Positions 17,363-24,702 of a stretch of DNA of 35,907 bases are shown piece after piece. The notes beneath the pieces were generated by a model, which saw only the letters and a list, made by a program, of their open reading frames with translations, was not told the DNA's origin and made no database searches. The translations under genes were made by a program, and so were the position numbers. Numbering within the stretch: the stretch's first letter is position 1; every line of letters starts with the position of its first letter. The stretch comes from a virus: positions 1 through 35,907 of IMG/VR virus record IMGVR_UViG_3300018080_000081. One strand, given 5' to 3'.

Positions 17363-18307
17363 TTAATCAGTAAACGGATTACAATCAACTGTACCAGCAA
17401 TCCAATGTATTTCATCACCATCAGCACCAGCCGCACCAGCACCCGCAGCAGCACCAGCTTTAAGCTCAAAGCCTCTAAATGAATTATTTACAACAGGACC
17501 ACTAAGCGGTATAACTTGCGCATAACTTGTTAAAGTTACACCAGTTAAAGGAAATGCAAATGCAGTATAAGTTGTTGTATTAAGATCAACTGTAATAGTA
17601 TTTGTTACATCTGTAGTTGTTACAGCAAGCACTTCAACAATCTTATCATTTGCTTCAATCATACCAAATTCAGCAGGTACCTTGAGTTTAACCTTGTCAC
17701 CAACTGCATATCCATGAGCAACACTCATTTCTATAACAGCCTGTGCAGCTTGTGTAATACTGGTAATGTATCTTACACCTGGATAAAATACTTCTGGGTA
17801 TTTTACTTTATAAAATGCACCTGTTGTGCCAGCTACAATTGTAGCCATGAATGGCAAACTAAATGTTACACCAGACAAATTAGTAATAGTAAAATCCATA
17901 CCATTTAATTGAGTTGCACCAGTTACACTCTTAAATCTAATAACATCACCTGTTAAATACGTACTAGCATCTGTAACTGTAACTACTGGAATAGCATCAG
18001 CACTTACAGCTGTTACAGTCGCATCTACGGCACTAAGTGGATTATCATTAGTATTTATAGGCGTTACACCAGTTGTAGCTGCTAATGCTCCTGGGATTAA
18101 AGCATCAATAGTATTTTCACGTACTTCACCAATACCATATTGATAAGTACCGGTCATATCAGAATCCCAGAATGTCTTACATAATGTAGCATTAACTGCT
18201 GTACCAATCTTTGTAAGATTACGTATAGCAATCCAATCTGCTCCAATAGGTACATTTATATATTTATCTTTACCATCAGAGGTAAAATAACCTTTTATTG
18301 TACTCAT
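17363..18307 (-). CDS. Structural protein with Ig/FCCH-like repeats
   Basis: A 314-aa protein, ATG behind AGGGG, 9 nt after the capsid gene. Two beta modules are visible: VTDASTYLTGDVIRFKSVTG with LNGMDFTITNLSGVTFSL (about residues 108-150), and SVAHGYAVGDKVKLKVPAEF with KIVEVLAV (about 195-235). Their form (x-TGD-VxFxxVTGxxxLNG) is that often named the ubiquitin-activating-enzyme FCCH fold in phage proteins. The C-terminus is Ala/Gly-rich, then DEIHWIAGTVDCNPFTD. It is probably a capsid decoration or major accessory head protein, as it is expressed with the capsid and lies before the strong terminator. Confidence 0.65.
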   Translation of the reverse strand: MSTIKGYFTSDGKDKYINVPIGADWIAIRNLTKIGTAVNATLCKTFWDSDMTGTYQYGIGEVRENTIDALIPGALAATTGVTPINTNDNPLSAVDATVTAVSADAIPVVTVTDASTYLTGDVIRFKSVTGATQLNGMDFTITNLSGVTFSLPFMATIVAGTTGAFYKVKYPEVFYPGVRYITSITQAAQAVIEMSVAHGYAVGDKVKLKVPAEFGMIEANDKIVEVLAVTTTDVTNTITVDLNTTTYTAFAFPLTGVTLTSYAQVIPLSGPVVNNSFRGFELKAGAAAGAGAAGADGDEIHWIAGTVDCNPFTD

Positions 18308-18316
18308 ATTATACCC

Positions 18317-19264
18317 CTACGAAACTAATAAGGTTGCTTTAGTTCTTACCATATACGACTCATTAAGAATTCTAGTTCCTTGTACCCATTTAACTGCACA
18401 AGTAAAGTTTTGACGCATTGGGTCAATTGGTGGATTATAAAGGAACTGAGCATTACCTTCTAATTTTACCCTTATAGCACAATCTTTAGCTAATGTGATA
18501 ATATTATATACTGTTGCTCCAAGTGTTGATTTTCCTGGATCAATAGATCCTTGTGAAGAAACAAAGAATCTTGTTCCATGTACATAACCATCTTCAGAAT
18601 TCAATATTCCTTCTCTATCAGAGTATTTGAATTTTTCAACATAGTTAGGTATCATTCTTAAATCATTAATCAGATCAGTATGACATAATGCAAAATACGC
18701 ATCGCCAATTGGTGATGTGCCATATTTATTTGTTCCAGCTTTACTACTAGATATTTTTTTACCATCAGCACTACGTAATGTAGTATATGTTTTAGCAATA
18801 TCAGCTGCCGTAATATTTGTAGGTGTATCACCATTAGTTCCATAAGCACATAATTGAAATGATGCTGTAGATGCTAATACATCTCTAATAATCATATCAT
18901 CTGTTTCTTGAGCAAAAACACCAAGCTTTTCAGCTGCAACATTCAAGATAGGATCTTCATTAGTCAAAACTACTTGTTCATTCATAGGTATATATGTACC
19001 GTACCATTCTACTTTCGTTGTAAAATCAGTTTTATTTAACAACTGACCCTTTGGCGTTGCTCCCATGTCACCAAGTGGCGTTTTGTCTGGCACCAATGGA
19101 TCGTGCATAGTATAAACAAGTTGTTTACTATGATTTTTAGGTAACACCCTTGTTTCAAGTCCAATACCATAGATCAAATCTCTAGTTCTAGCTTCAATTA
19201 ATTTGTAGCCATACATTTTAGCCACTGCTGGTTTAAGATTATTAGTAGTTTGTAAACTACTCAT
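18317..19264 (-). CDS. Major capsid protein, N4-gp56 family
   Basis: A 315-aa protein, ATG behind AGGAG. The pattern is that of the N4-gp56 capsid family: an N-terminal arm with KLIEARTRDLIYGIG, then KTDFTTKVEWYGTYIPMNEQVVLTNEDP, AAEKLGVFAQETDDMIIRDVL, a central DAYFALCHTDLINDLRMIPN segment, DGYVHGTRFFVSS, and a C-terminal KWVQGTRILNESYMVR strand. The length is a little below the usual for the family. It should form the HK97-like icosahedral shell. It follows the scaffold gene, with a terminator and a leader with tandem hairpins between them. Confidence 0.9.
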   Translation of the reverse strand: MSSLQTTNNLKPAVAKMYGYKLIEARTRDLIYGIGLETRVLPKNHSKQLVYTMHDPLVPDKTPLGDMGATPKGQLLNKTDFTTKVEWYGTYIPMNEQVVLTNEDPILNVAAEKLGVFAQETDDMIIRDVLASTASFQLCAYGTNGDTPTNITAADIAKTYTTLRSADGKKISSSKAGTNKYGTSPIGDAYFALCHTDLINDLRMIPNYVEKFKYSDREGILNSEDGYVHGTRFFVSSQGSIDPGKSTLGATVYNIITLAKDCAIRVKLEGNAQFLYNPPIDPMRQNFTCAVKWVQGTRILNESYMVRTKATLLVS

Positions 19265-19333
19265 AAACTACTCCTTAAAGTATTTATTATTAATTTTCTA
19301 CTTTGGAATTAGCGATTTTCCATTACTGCCAGT

Positions 19334-19384
19334 GGAGTGGCGTTCTCCATACAACCATAGAGTGGCGAACTCTTATACAACCAT
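19334..19384 (-). repeat. Two tandem hairpin repeats in the capsid leader
   Basis: Unit 1 (19334-19358) and unit 2 (19359-19384) share the plan stem, GGCG loop, stem, then ATACAACCAT on the plus strand. Stem 1 is GGAG with CTCC. Stem 2 is AGAGT with ACTCT. The outer pair changes from G-C to A-T with pairing kept, which favours a folded element. No gene covers them. Confidence 0.7.
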
Positions 19385-19400
19385 TTATAATATATTATAC

Positions 19401-19451
19401 AAAATGAAAAAACTAAATATGCTAGACAATTATTATAACTATCTAGCATAT
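19401..19451 (-). terminator. Intrinsic terminator after the scaffold gene
   Basis: ATATGCTAGA (19417-19426) and TCTAGCATAT (19442-19451) form a perfect 10-bp stem with a 15-nt loop. On the minus strand a T-rich stretch, TTAGTTTTTTCATTTT, follows at 19416-19401. It ends the portal-to-scaffold side and isolates the capsid leader. Confidence 0.75.
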
Positions 19452-19469
19452 CTCACAGAAAACAGATCA

Positions 19470-20240
19470 CTAATTTCTGTTATTATATTTTTCAATTGCT
19501 TCATCCATTTGTCTTCGTAGATGTTTTTTTACTTCATCTGTATAACCATTTGAAAATAGATTTGCATAATTCAATTGAGTATCAGCATTTTTACCAGGAG
19601 TTGCTGAAACTGCTGGACGTGGTTTATTAAAATTATTATTAATTTTATTTTGTGCTACATGATTCATTGCATCATCAGTTTTATCATCTAAAAATTTTTT
19701 AATAAGTCTATATGTAGCTTTGCCACGTGTATACAATGGAGCTCTACCACGAATAATTTCTTCCATTTCTGGATAATCATCTAATAAATTTTTAATATTT
19801 TTTCTTGTTACTATATTATTAAAATCAGAAAATTCAGCTTTCAACTTTAAATCTGCAGTAACTTCTTCATTATGCATTTTGAAATCACTAACTTCTTTGC
19901 GCAATCCTTCAAGAGTATCATTAATATAATTTACGTGTTGTGGTTCTACATAATCATCCTCATTAACAAAAGCTTTCTTAGCTTCTTGTTGTTGCACTCC
20001 TTGAGGATTATTTAATCGTTGAACATATTGCAATATTTGATCTCGTTCATATTCTGCTCGTTCAGCACGTTCTTGCTCTCTTTTTTTTGACTCTCTTAAT
20101 TGTTTTACGTTTTCTTCAAAATCATTATTTTGTTGTACAGGCTCTTGTGGTACAGGTTCCTCATTTTGCTGAGTATCTTCTTGAAGTTCTTCTTCTGTTT
20201 CTTCAATTTCTTGATTATCAATTTGATCTTCATTTATCAT
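19470..20240 (-). CDS. Scaffolding protein
   Basis: A 256-aa protein. The ATG at 20240 (MINEDQIDNQ) has GAGGG upstream and lies 2 nt after the previous stop. A TTG further up is less likely. The first 45 residues are very acidic (EEELQEDTQQNEEPVPQEP). A coiled coil follows (VKQLRESKKREQERAERAEYERDQILQYV, about 42-72). The end is a basic helix (TDEVKKHLRRQMDEAIEKYNN). This charge plan and the place just upstream of the major capsid gene are typical of phage scaffolds. The C-terminal helix would bind the capsid protein. Confidence 0.8.
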   Translation of the reverse strand: MINEDQIDNQEIEETEEELQEDTQQNEEPVPQEPVQQNNDFEENVKQLRESKKREQERAERAEYERDQILQYVQRLNNPQGVQQQEAKKAFVNEDDYVEPQHVNYINDTLEGLRKEVSDFKMHNEEVTADLKLKAEFSDFNNIVTRKNIKNLLDDYPEMEEIIRGRAPLYTRGKATYRLIKKFLDDKTDDAMNHVAQNKINNNFNKPRPAVSATPGKNADTQLNYANLFSNGYTDEVKKHLRRQMDEAIEKYNNRN

Positions 20241-20242
20241 AT

Positions 20243-20767
20243 TCAACCCTCAATAATTATATTTTTTTGATCTCTATTATTTTCTGTAAAAGCAAGTTTA
20301 GCATATGTTCCATCATAATATTTTACAATATGCTCATATATATCATATTCATCTTCAGGAACTATAAGCAATATATTCTTATAATAATCACATACTGTTC
20401 TATCTGGTATACACCATAAAAACTTAATCTCATCACCATCTTTTATGTATTTATATACTACTTGATCATGAAAAGGATCTGGACAAGTCCTTCTTGCTGC
20501 AAATATATTCATGATAGCATCTTCAATATGTCGTTCTTTCTTTATAAGAACCTCAATATAAAAATCTCCATTAAAATGCTTCCTACCATTTTGAGCACAT
20601 TTATTTACTTGTTCATCAAAGTCATGCAAATTAGCCTCTACTTGCTCGTAAATACTATGAGTATTGTATTTGCGTTGTGGATCCATAGCACGAGCTTGCT
20701 CACTAATAGTTGGACCACTCGTGTCCCTTAACTCAGTATATCTAACCCAATTTTTATGTTTTTCCAT
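20243..20767 (-). CDS. Conserved phage protein of unknown function
   Basis: A 174-aa protein, ATG behind AAGGA. It carries RRTCPDPFHDQVVYKYIKDGDEIKFLWCIPDRTVCDYY and later VKYYDGTYAKLAFTENN. I know this pattern (PDP.HD..V.KY...FLW.IPD) from unnamed proteins next to portal and scaffold genes in podoviruses with an N4-gp56-type capsid. It has no signal, membrane segment or recognised catalytic motif. It begins the scaffold-capsid block. A role in head assembly is inferred from context only. Confidence 0.65.
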   Translation of the reverse strand: MEKHKNWVRYTELRDTSGPTISEQARAMDPQRKYNTHSIYEQVEANLHDFDEQVNKCAQNGRKHFNGDFYIEVLIKKERHIEDAIMNIFAARRTCPDPFHDQVVYKYIKDGDEIKFLWCIPDRTVCDYYKNILLIVPEDEYDIYEHIVKYYDGTYAKLAFTENNRDQKNIIIEG

Positions 20768-20830
20768 ATATTTTCCTTTTAATATGTTATCTTATATATG
20801 ATATTAACACTTAAAATAGGAGGAACCAAA

Positions 20831-21094
20831 ATGAAAGTTGTTAATACGTTTCTTACAATATTACTATTATCTTCTACATTAAGTTATACAGCTCCTAGAT
20901 ATAAACAACAGACTAAACGCATTCACAAAACACAAAAACGATATAAACAAACATATCAAAATAGAAGATATCAAGATGATGAAACAACTTGTTGTAATCC
21001 AACAAATATAAAAAGCATGCTTAAAATATCCGTAAGCATAACTAAACTATTTACTACATTGCTAGCTAAACTACTCCCATTGATTCTAAACTAA
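20831..21094 (+). CDS. Small secreted basic protein
   Basis: An 87-aa protein. The ATG at 20831 is chosen because AGGAGG lies 7 nt upstream and a signal peptide follows at once (MKVVNTFLTILLLSSTLSYTA). The mature part begins very basic (YKQQTKRIHKTQKRYKQTYQNRRYQ), has a CC pair, and ends in an amphipathic hydrophobic stretch (SITKLFTTLLAKLLPLILN) like a membrane-active helix. It has its own strong terminator (21098-21125). It could be an envelope-active lysis or exclusion protein. No family is recognised. Confidence 0.65.
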   Translation: MKVVNTFLTILLLSSTLSYTAPRYKQQTKRIHKTQKRYKQTYQNRRYQDDETTCCNPTNIKSMLKISVSITKLFTTLLAKLLPLILN

Positions 21095-21097
21095 TAC

Positions 21098-21126
21098 AAG
21101 TCCGGCCTAAAAACCGGACTTTTTTA
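21098..21126 (+). terminator. Intrinsic terminator after the secreted basic protein
   Basis: AAGTCCGG and CCGGACTT pair as an 8-bp stem with an 8-nt loop, and the 3' arm runs into TTTTT. It follows the TAA by 3 nt. This is a textbook form and makes the 87-aa gene a single-gene unit. Confidence 0.9.
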
Positions 21127-21156
21127 TTGTATTTTTATATATAACTATGCTATAAC
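21127..21156 (+). promoter_or_regulatory. Probable sigma70-type promoter for the 21.2-22.0 kb operon
   Basis: TTGTAT at 21127-21132 and TATAAC at 21151-21156 with an 18-bp spacer, just downstream of the terminator and 46 bp before the next ATG. The A/T background makes chance matches common, so the call is moderate. Confidence 0.5.
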
Positions 21157-21202
21157 TTTTATATATGCTTAATTTTTAAAAATAATAAATACAAGGAACA
21201 TT

Positions 21203-21529
21203 ATGGAATTTAATTTTAATGATTTTGAAAATGTAAAAAAAGCTGAACTTAAATTAGATAAAAATGACAGTGATAATACATATAAAGTAACTGTTGTTTG
21301 TGATGATAAAGATGCAATAATATTTTCACATGTGCCATCACAATACGTAAAAGAAGATCAAGTACCAGAAAAAGATAAAAAAGAGTTGTCTGATGAAGAT
21401 AGTATTAAACTTACTAAACAAAGAATTAATGTTCTTCTATCTCAAATAAGACAATGTATTTTTACAGCAAAACTATATGGCGCGAATATTAATGGATCTA
21501 TAACAACTATTGAAAAAGATGAAAAATAA
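21203..21529 (+). CDS. Acidic protein of unknown function
   Basis: A 108-aa protein, ATG behind AAGGA. It is acidic, with an N-terminal beta-like part (KKAELKLDKNDSDNTYKVTVVCDDKDAIIFSHV) and a C-terminal helical part (SIKLTKQRINVLLSQIRQCIFTAKLYGANI). No known motif is seen. It leads a three-gene plus-strand operon. Its end overlaps the next start by 11 nt, which suggests coupled translation with a ribbon-helix-helix-like protein. An anti-repressor or partner role is possible but unsupported. Confidence 0.6.
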   Translation: MEFNFNDFENVKKAELKLDKNDSDNTYKVTVVCDDKDAIIFSHVPSQYVKEDQVPEKDKKELSDEDSIKLTKQRINVLLSQIRQCIFTAKLYGANINGSITTIEKDEK

Positions 21530-21695
21530 ACCAATTTATATCTTTATGGATGATGAATATCATAAAATGCTTAGAGATCTAATTGTGAAAAAATCAAAAG
21601 AATTAGATTACACTAGACGCGTAACTGCAAAAGAAATAATACTTCAAGGATTACAATTGGCATATGAAAAGCAATTCAAAGAAGATAAACTATGA
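21519..21695 (+). CDS. Possible ribbon-helix-helix DNA-binding protein
   Basis: A 58-aa protein. The ATG at 21519 lies inside the end of the previous gene; a TTG at 21510 is a weaker choice. The layout, a short N-terminal strand (KPIYIFMDDEYHKMLRDLI), a helix with many charges, then RRVTAKEIILQGLQLAYEKQF, resembles small CopG/Arc-type regulators in which a strand is followed by two helices. The match is loose. It overlaps the next gene by 4 nt (ATGA). Confidence 0.5.
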   Translation: MKNKPIYIFMDDEYHKMLRDLIVKKSKELDYTRRVTAKEIILQGLQLAYEKQFKEDKL

Positions 21696-22039
21696 AAAAA
21701 ATAAAAAAAATAATATCTCTAAATGAAGACTCTTTAGCGTTACTCAATACAACACGTAGAAGATACTTTAACGGTAATGCATCAGATGCAGATATTAAAC
21801 AAACATTATCTAAAGTTGATCGTACAATACCAACATTATCAGGAATATTTGAAAGAGCATTAAACCTTTTTTATGATAAAAAGATAGATAAAATAATTAA
21901 GAATAAAGAATTAATAATAAAAAAACAAACAATTTATTTACACCAAATATCAAATCAAAAATATAATGAACTTATAGTAAGACATAATTGTAAGGCTGTA
22001 GATTTAATAAACATGATTATTAAGAGTATTTATGCATAA
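21692..22039 (+). CDS. Possible DNA-binding protein, distant relative of the preceding one
   Basis: A 115-aa basic protein whose ATG overlaps the previous TGA. The N-terminus (KKIKKIISLNEDSLALLNTT) and the segment RTIPTLSGIFERALNLFYDKKI resemble the strand and helix elements of ribbon-helix-helix proteins, longer than in the 58-aa neighbour. A Lys-rich helical part follows. A bidirectional terminator closes the operon. A regulatory role for the operon is inferred. Confidence 0.5.
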   Translation: MKKIKKIISLNEDSLALLNTTRRRYFNGNASDADIKQTLSKVDRTIPTLSGIFERALNLFYDKKIDKIIKNKELIIKKQTIYLHQISNQKYNELIVRHNCKAVDLINMIIKSIYA

Positions 22040-22096
22040 TATTATTATCCTATACGGTTTATAATAAATATTTAACAATATAAATGCATAAAAAGA

Positions 22097-22125
22097 GACA
22101 GGGTAAATTAATACCCTGTCTTTTT
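22097..22125. terminator. Bidirectional intrinsic terminator
   Basis: GACAGGGTA (22097-22105) and TACCCTGTC (22112-22120) form a 9-bp stem with loop AATTAA. T-rich tracts follow in both directions: TTTTT to the right, and CTCTTTTTAT on the minus strand. It separates the plus-strand operon from two small minus-strand genes and may serve both. Confidence 0.85.
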
Positions 22126-22218
22126 ACTTCTTCTTTTTTTTCGCTTCTTTTCACTTAATATATTTTTTAACGCTTCATACATTTTTTGTGCTTCTTTTGT
22201 TCTAATGCATGTAGGCAT
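22108..22218 (-). CDS. Small basic peptide gene
   Basis: A 36-aa frame, ATG with AGGA about 7 nt upstream. The product starts MPTCIRTKEAQKMYEAL and ends in a strongly basic tail (SEKKRKKRRSKKTGY). Its stop codon falls in the loop of the bidirectional terminator. The good ribosome site and its place after another small gene support it, but the length is short. Confidence 0.4.
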   Translation of the reverse strand: MPTCIRTKEAQKMYEALKNILSEKKRKKRRSKKTGY

Positions 22219-22229
22219 AATAATTCCTA

Positions 22230-22391
22230 TTACTTTTCGTTATTCATAGGAAGAGTTTTATCTTGATAGTTTTGAGGTACTTTACCTTTAGATGCATTAA
22301 TTAAATTCCAAAACTGAGAACACCCAGCACCATTGGTGCTATCTTTGTATAAGCCTTTTCCACTTGATACAGGTTTTTTGTTTTTTTTCAT
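22230..22391 (-). CDS. Small protein gene downstream of the portal
   Basis: A 53-aa frame, ATG 7 nt after AGGAG, a strong site. The product has a basic N-terminus (MKKNKKPVSSGKGLYKD), a central GAGCSQFWNLINASKGK and an acidic-neutral end. No family is recognised. The minus-strand portal transcript would reach it after the 22441-22470 hairpin. Confidence 0.55.
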   Translation of the reverse strand: MKKNKKPVSSGKGLYKDSTNGAGCSQFWNLINASKGKVPQNYQDKTLPMNNEK

Positions 22392-22440
22392 GATTACTCC
22401 TAAAAATGAAAATATTAATATTTAAATCTCTTTATTATAT

Positions 22441-22470
22441 AACGGGATAACTAAATTTAGCTACCCCGTT
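22441..22470 (-). terminator. Imperfect hairpin after the portal gene
   Basis: A 30-nt near-palindrome that begins AACGGG and ends CCCGTT, with two mismatched pairs along 15. On the minus strand it is followed by an A/T stretch without a solid T-run, so it is either a weak terminator or an mRNA 3'-end stabiliser. Confidence 0.5.
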
Positions 22471-22489
22471 TAAAAGGAGAACATAATTC

Positions 22490-24622
22490 TTACATTAATC
22501 CTGTAGGAACATCTTCGTTCATCGGTTCAAATTGTTCTGGTTGCTCTTGCATTTGCTGCTCTTGCATTTGCTGCCCCATAATATCCTGTTGATTAATATT
22601 TTGTTGATCTTGTATTGGTTCATTAGCAATTGTACTCATTTCACTTCCTTGAGCCACTATGTCTCTATTTTGTTGTATTATGTCTAATAGCTCAATAAGC
22701 TCATCAATTTTATTTGGATCACTCTGTTCGAGATCCTTAAGGGTCTTTATTACATCTGCATTTGTTTTTTGTTCATCTCTAGAAGCCTCTGCCGTCTTAT
22801 ATAGCATATTGAATTTATCTAATTTAATTTCGCTAGCACGTCTTTTTGCTAGTGCTTCATCTGATTGAGCTCTAGCATTAATCATGTTAGTTGTTGCAAT
22901 TTGTTCTTGAAGATCTGCTGATAAACGTTGTTGTTCTATTTCTTTAGTTTGTTTGTTCTGTTCTTCAATAGCTTGTATTAAATTCTTTTTATTTTGTAAT
23001 GGAGCAGAATCTATTAGCACACTATCAGGTATATTAATACCTTTTTCACGTAATGTGAGTAATTGCCCAAATTCATTTTGTCTTTGATTAATTGTGTCAA
23101 AGCCTTCAGATATAACAATATCAAATTTAGAAAACAATTTAGTATAAAATTGTGCGTTTGGTTCCTCATTAATAATTCGTTTCACTTTACCAGGAGTATA
23201 ATTTTTTTGTATAAGTTTCACTATTATATCACCTATCAACACCATAGATGCCTCTAGATTGTCGTATAACGATTGAAGTGTTGTTACACCTTGAGCTTGA
23301 CGCATCCTTGCTCTAAGGCCGGATATATCATCATCACTAAAGCCTAATAATTCTTCGTTAACACCTGATATCTGTTGGATCTCATCAGCAAGCATTTGTG
23401 ATAACTGTGTAAACGATTGTGGAATATCAACAGGTGGAATTGAAGTAATGTCTGAAAGTTCAAATCCTTGGTTAATTATTATAGGTCTTCCATCACCTGC
23501 TCTTAAAATTGAATCAGGATCCTTTAACGCTCCTTCTTTTACTATAAATCCAGAATTACTTCTAGATTCTACTAAATTAAATTCTATTACCTTACGTCTA
23601 TTATATAGATACTGCACATCTCTTAAACCACGTACAACACCTTGAATCTTCAATGAAAAATCAGATACATCAGGATAAAAATAACCAAAAATAGGTACAA
23701 AAGGATATGTATCAATTCCTAAAGGGTTAACATCGTCATATAATACTTTTCCATTAATAAGAAGCGCTAATTTAACAGTTGGTACCATAGTTTCAAGTAC
23801 TTGAATATTAGGTGCAAATTTTAAAAAATCTTTTAGACTCTCATTGTCTCCATCCCACTCAATAACTTCATTTGTACTAGGGTCAACTAATTGTTTTTGT
23901 TTTCTATAGTCACGATAATAAAATTCATCGTATGCTAGCAAGTTTTTATTTACAGTAATATTTTCAGGCATATAGTTAAATTTGCCATCACCTTGAAATG
24001 AACTCATTTGTTCTATTTCTTTGCGCTTACTTGGAATTAAAGAAATACATGCATCTTTTGTAAGATAAGATCTTTTCCATATAGCATTACAGTCAGATAG
24101 ATCTTTTTCCTTAAAATAAGGATCAATGATAAAACTACTATGTCCACAGTTACTCAATTTAATATCACCAGAAATTGGATCATTTCGATAATCTACCCAA
24201 AGCTGTATCATATTGATTCCTGATACAATAGCACCTTCAAAAGCATCTGAAATTATAGATGATGCCCTTGATGTCTTAAACACAGATGATAAAAGTTTAC
24301 TTGTTTGATCAGCTGCATCTTGGTCACCACTCTCAAAAGGTGAGGCCAATAATGATCTTCTTTCACGTCTTTGAAAACCGGATATTAAATTAACGTTTCT
24401 TTTTATTCTATTGCAGGTAAAATTTTGTCTAGTCTTCAATGGTATATTATATAACTCTGACCATAAAGTTTGATCTCCTGCATTAAAGCGCACGTCAATA
24501 GCTGCTTCATCCTGAAACTCCTGGTTCATCATTGTAACATCAGTATAAAAAGTTTCTATCTTCTGTTTTACGGCTATATCTTTTTCATCGTAATAAATAC
24601 TATTCTCAGGAAACAAAGCCAT
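22490..24622 (-). CDS. Portal protein, P22 type
   Basis: A 710-aa protein. I choose the ATG at 24622 (MALFPENSIYY), which has GGAG 8 nt upstream; a frame extending 12 codons further has none. Features of the P22-type portal family are seen: FTCNRIKRNVNLISGFQRRERRS, EGAIVSGINMIQLWVDY, YPFVPIFGYFYPDVSDFSLKIQGVVRGLRDVQ, YNRRKVIEFNLVESRSNSG, and the QISGVNEELLGFSDDDISGLRARMRQAQG segment. A long helical C-terminus (barrel-like) ends in a Gln/Met-rich tail (QQMQEQQMQEQPEQ). It forms the dodecameric DNA channel that binds terminase and adaptor. Confidence 0.9.
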   Translation of the reverse strand: MALFPENSIYYDEKDIAVKQKIETFYTDVTMMNQEFQDEAAIDVRFNAGDQTLWSELYNIPLKTRQNFTCNRIKRNVNLISGFQRRERRSLLASPFESGDQDAADQTSKLLSSVFKTSRASSIISDAFEGAIVSGINMIQLWVDYRNDPISGDIKLSNCGHSSFIIDPYFKEKDLSDCNAIWKRSYLTKDACISLIPSKRKEIEQMSSFQGDGKFNYMPENITVNKNLLAYDEFYYRDYRKQKQLVDPSTNEVIEWDGDNESLKDFLKFAPNIQVLETMVPTVKLALLINGKVLYDDVNPLGIDTYPFVPIFGYFYPDVSDFSLKIQGVVRGLRDVQYLYNRRKVIEFNLVESRSNSGFIVKEGALKDPDSILRAGDGRPIIINQGFELSDITSIPPVDIPQSFTQLSQMLADEIQQISGVNEELLGFSDDDISGLRARMRQAQGVTTLQSLYDNLEASMVLIGDIIVKLIQKNYTPGKVKRIINEEPNAQFYTKLFSKFDIVISEGFDTINQRQNEFGQLLTLREKGINIPDSVLIDSAPLQNKKNLIQAIEEQNKQTKEIEQQRLSADLQEQIATTNMINARAQSDEALAKRRASEIKLDKFNMLYKTAEASRDEQKTNADVIKTLKDLEQSDPNKIDELIELLDIIQQNRDIVAQGSEMSTIANEPIQDQQNINQQDIMGQQMQEQQMQEQPEQFEPMNEDVPTGLM

Positions 24623-24643
24623 TAAACTACTCCTATCATTATA

Positions 24644-24673
24644 GATATACTTATACACTTATTATAATGACAA
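24644..24673 (-). promoter_or_regulatory. Possible promoter upstream of the portal gene
   Basis: On the minus strand TTGTCA (24673-24668), an 18-bp spacer and TATATC (24649-24644) lie 22 bp before the portal ATG. The 80-bp gap also holds a short stem (TTAAGT and ACTTAA) and an ATTTTT run just after the nuclease stop, which could be a weak terminator. Low certainty in this A/T background. Confidence 0.35.
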
Positions 24674-24702
24674 ACCAGATAAAAATTTAAGTGTTATTAT
24701 AA

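Larger units (their letters stand above)
19265..19469 (-). promoter_or_regulatory. Leader region of the major capsid gene
   Basis: A 205-bp gap. Read on the minus strand it holds the scaffold terminator (19417-19451), a TATAAT-like run near 19390-19400 that could be a -10 element with no clear -35, then two tandem hairpin repeats (19334-19384), and AGGAG before the capsid ATG. The capsid transcript probably starts here with a structured leader of about 120 nt. Confidence 0.5.

Noticed and set aside
19332-19520. A 62-codon plus-strand frame over the capsid leader
   Set aside because: It covers the hairpin repeats and a terminator, has no ribosome site and runs into the end of the scaffold gene.
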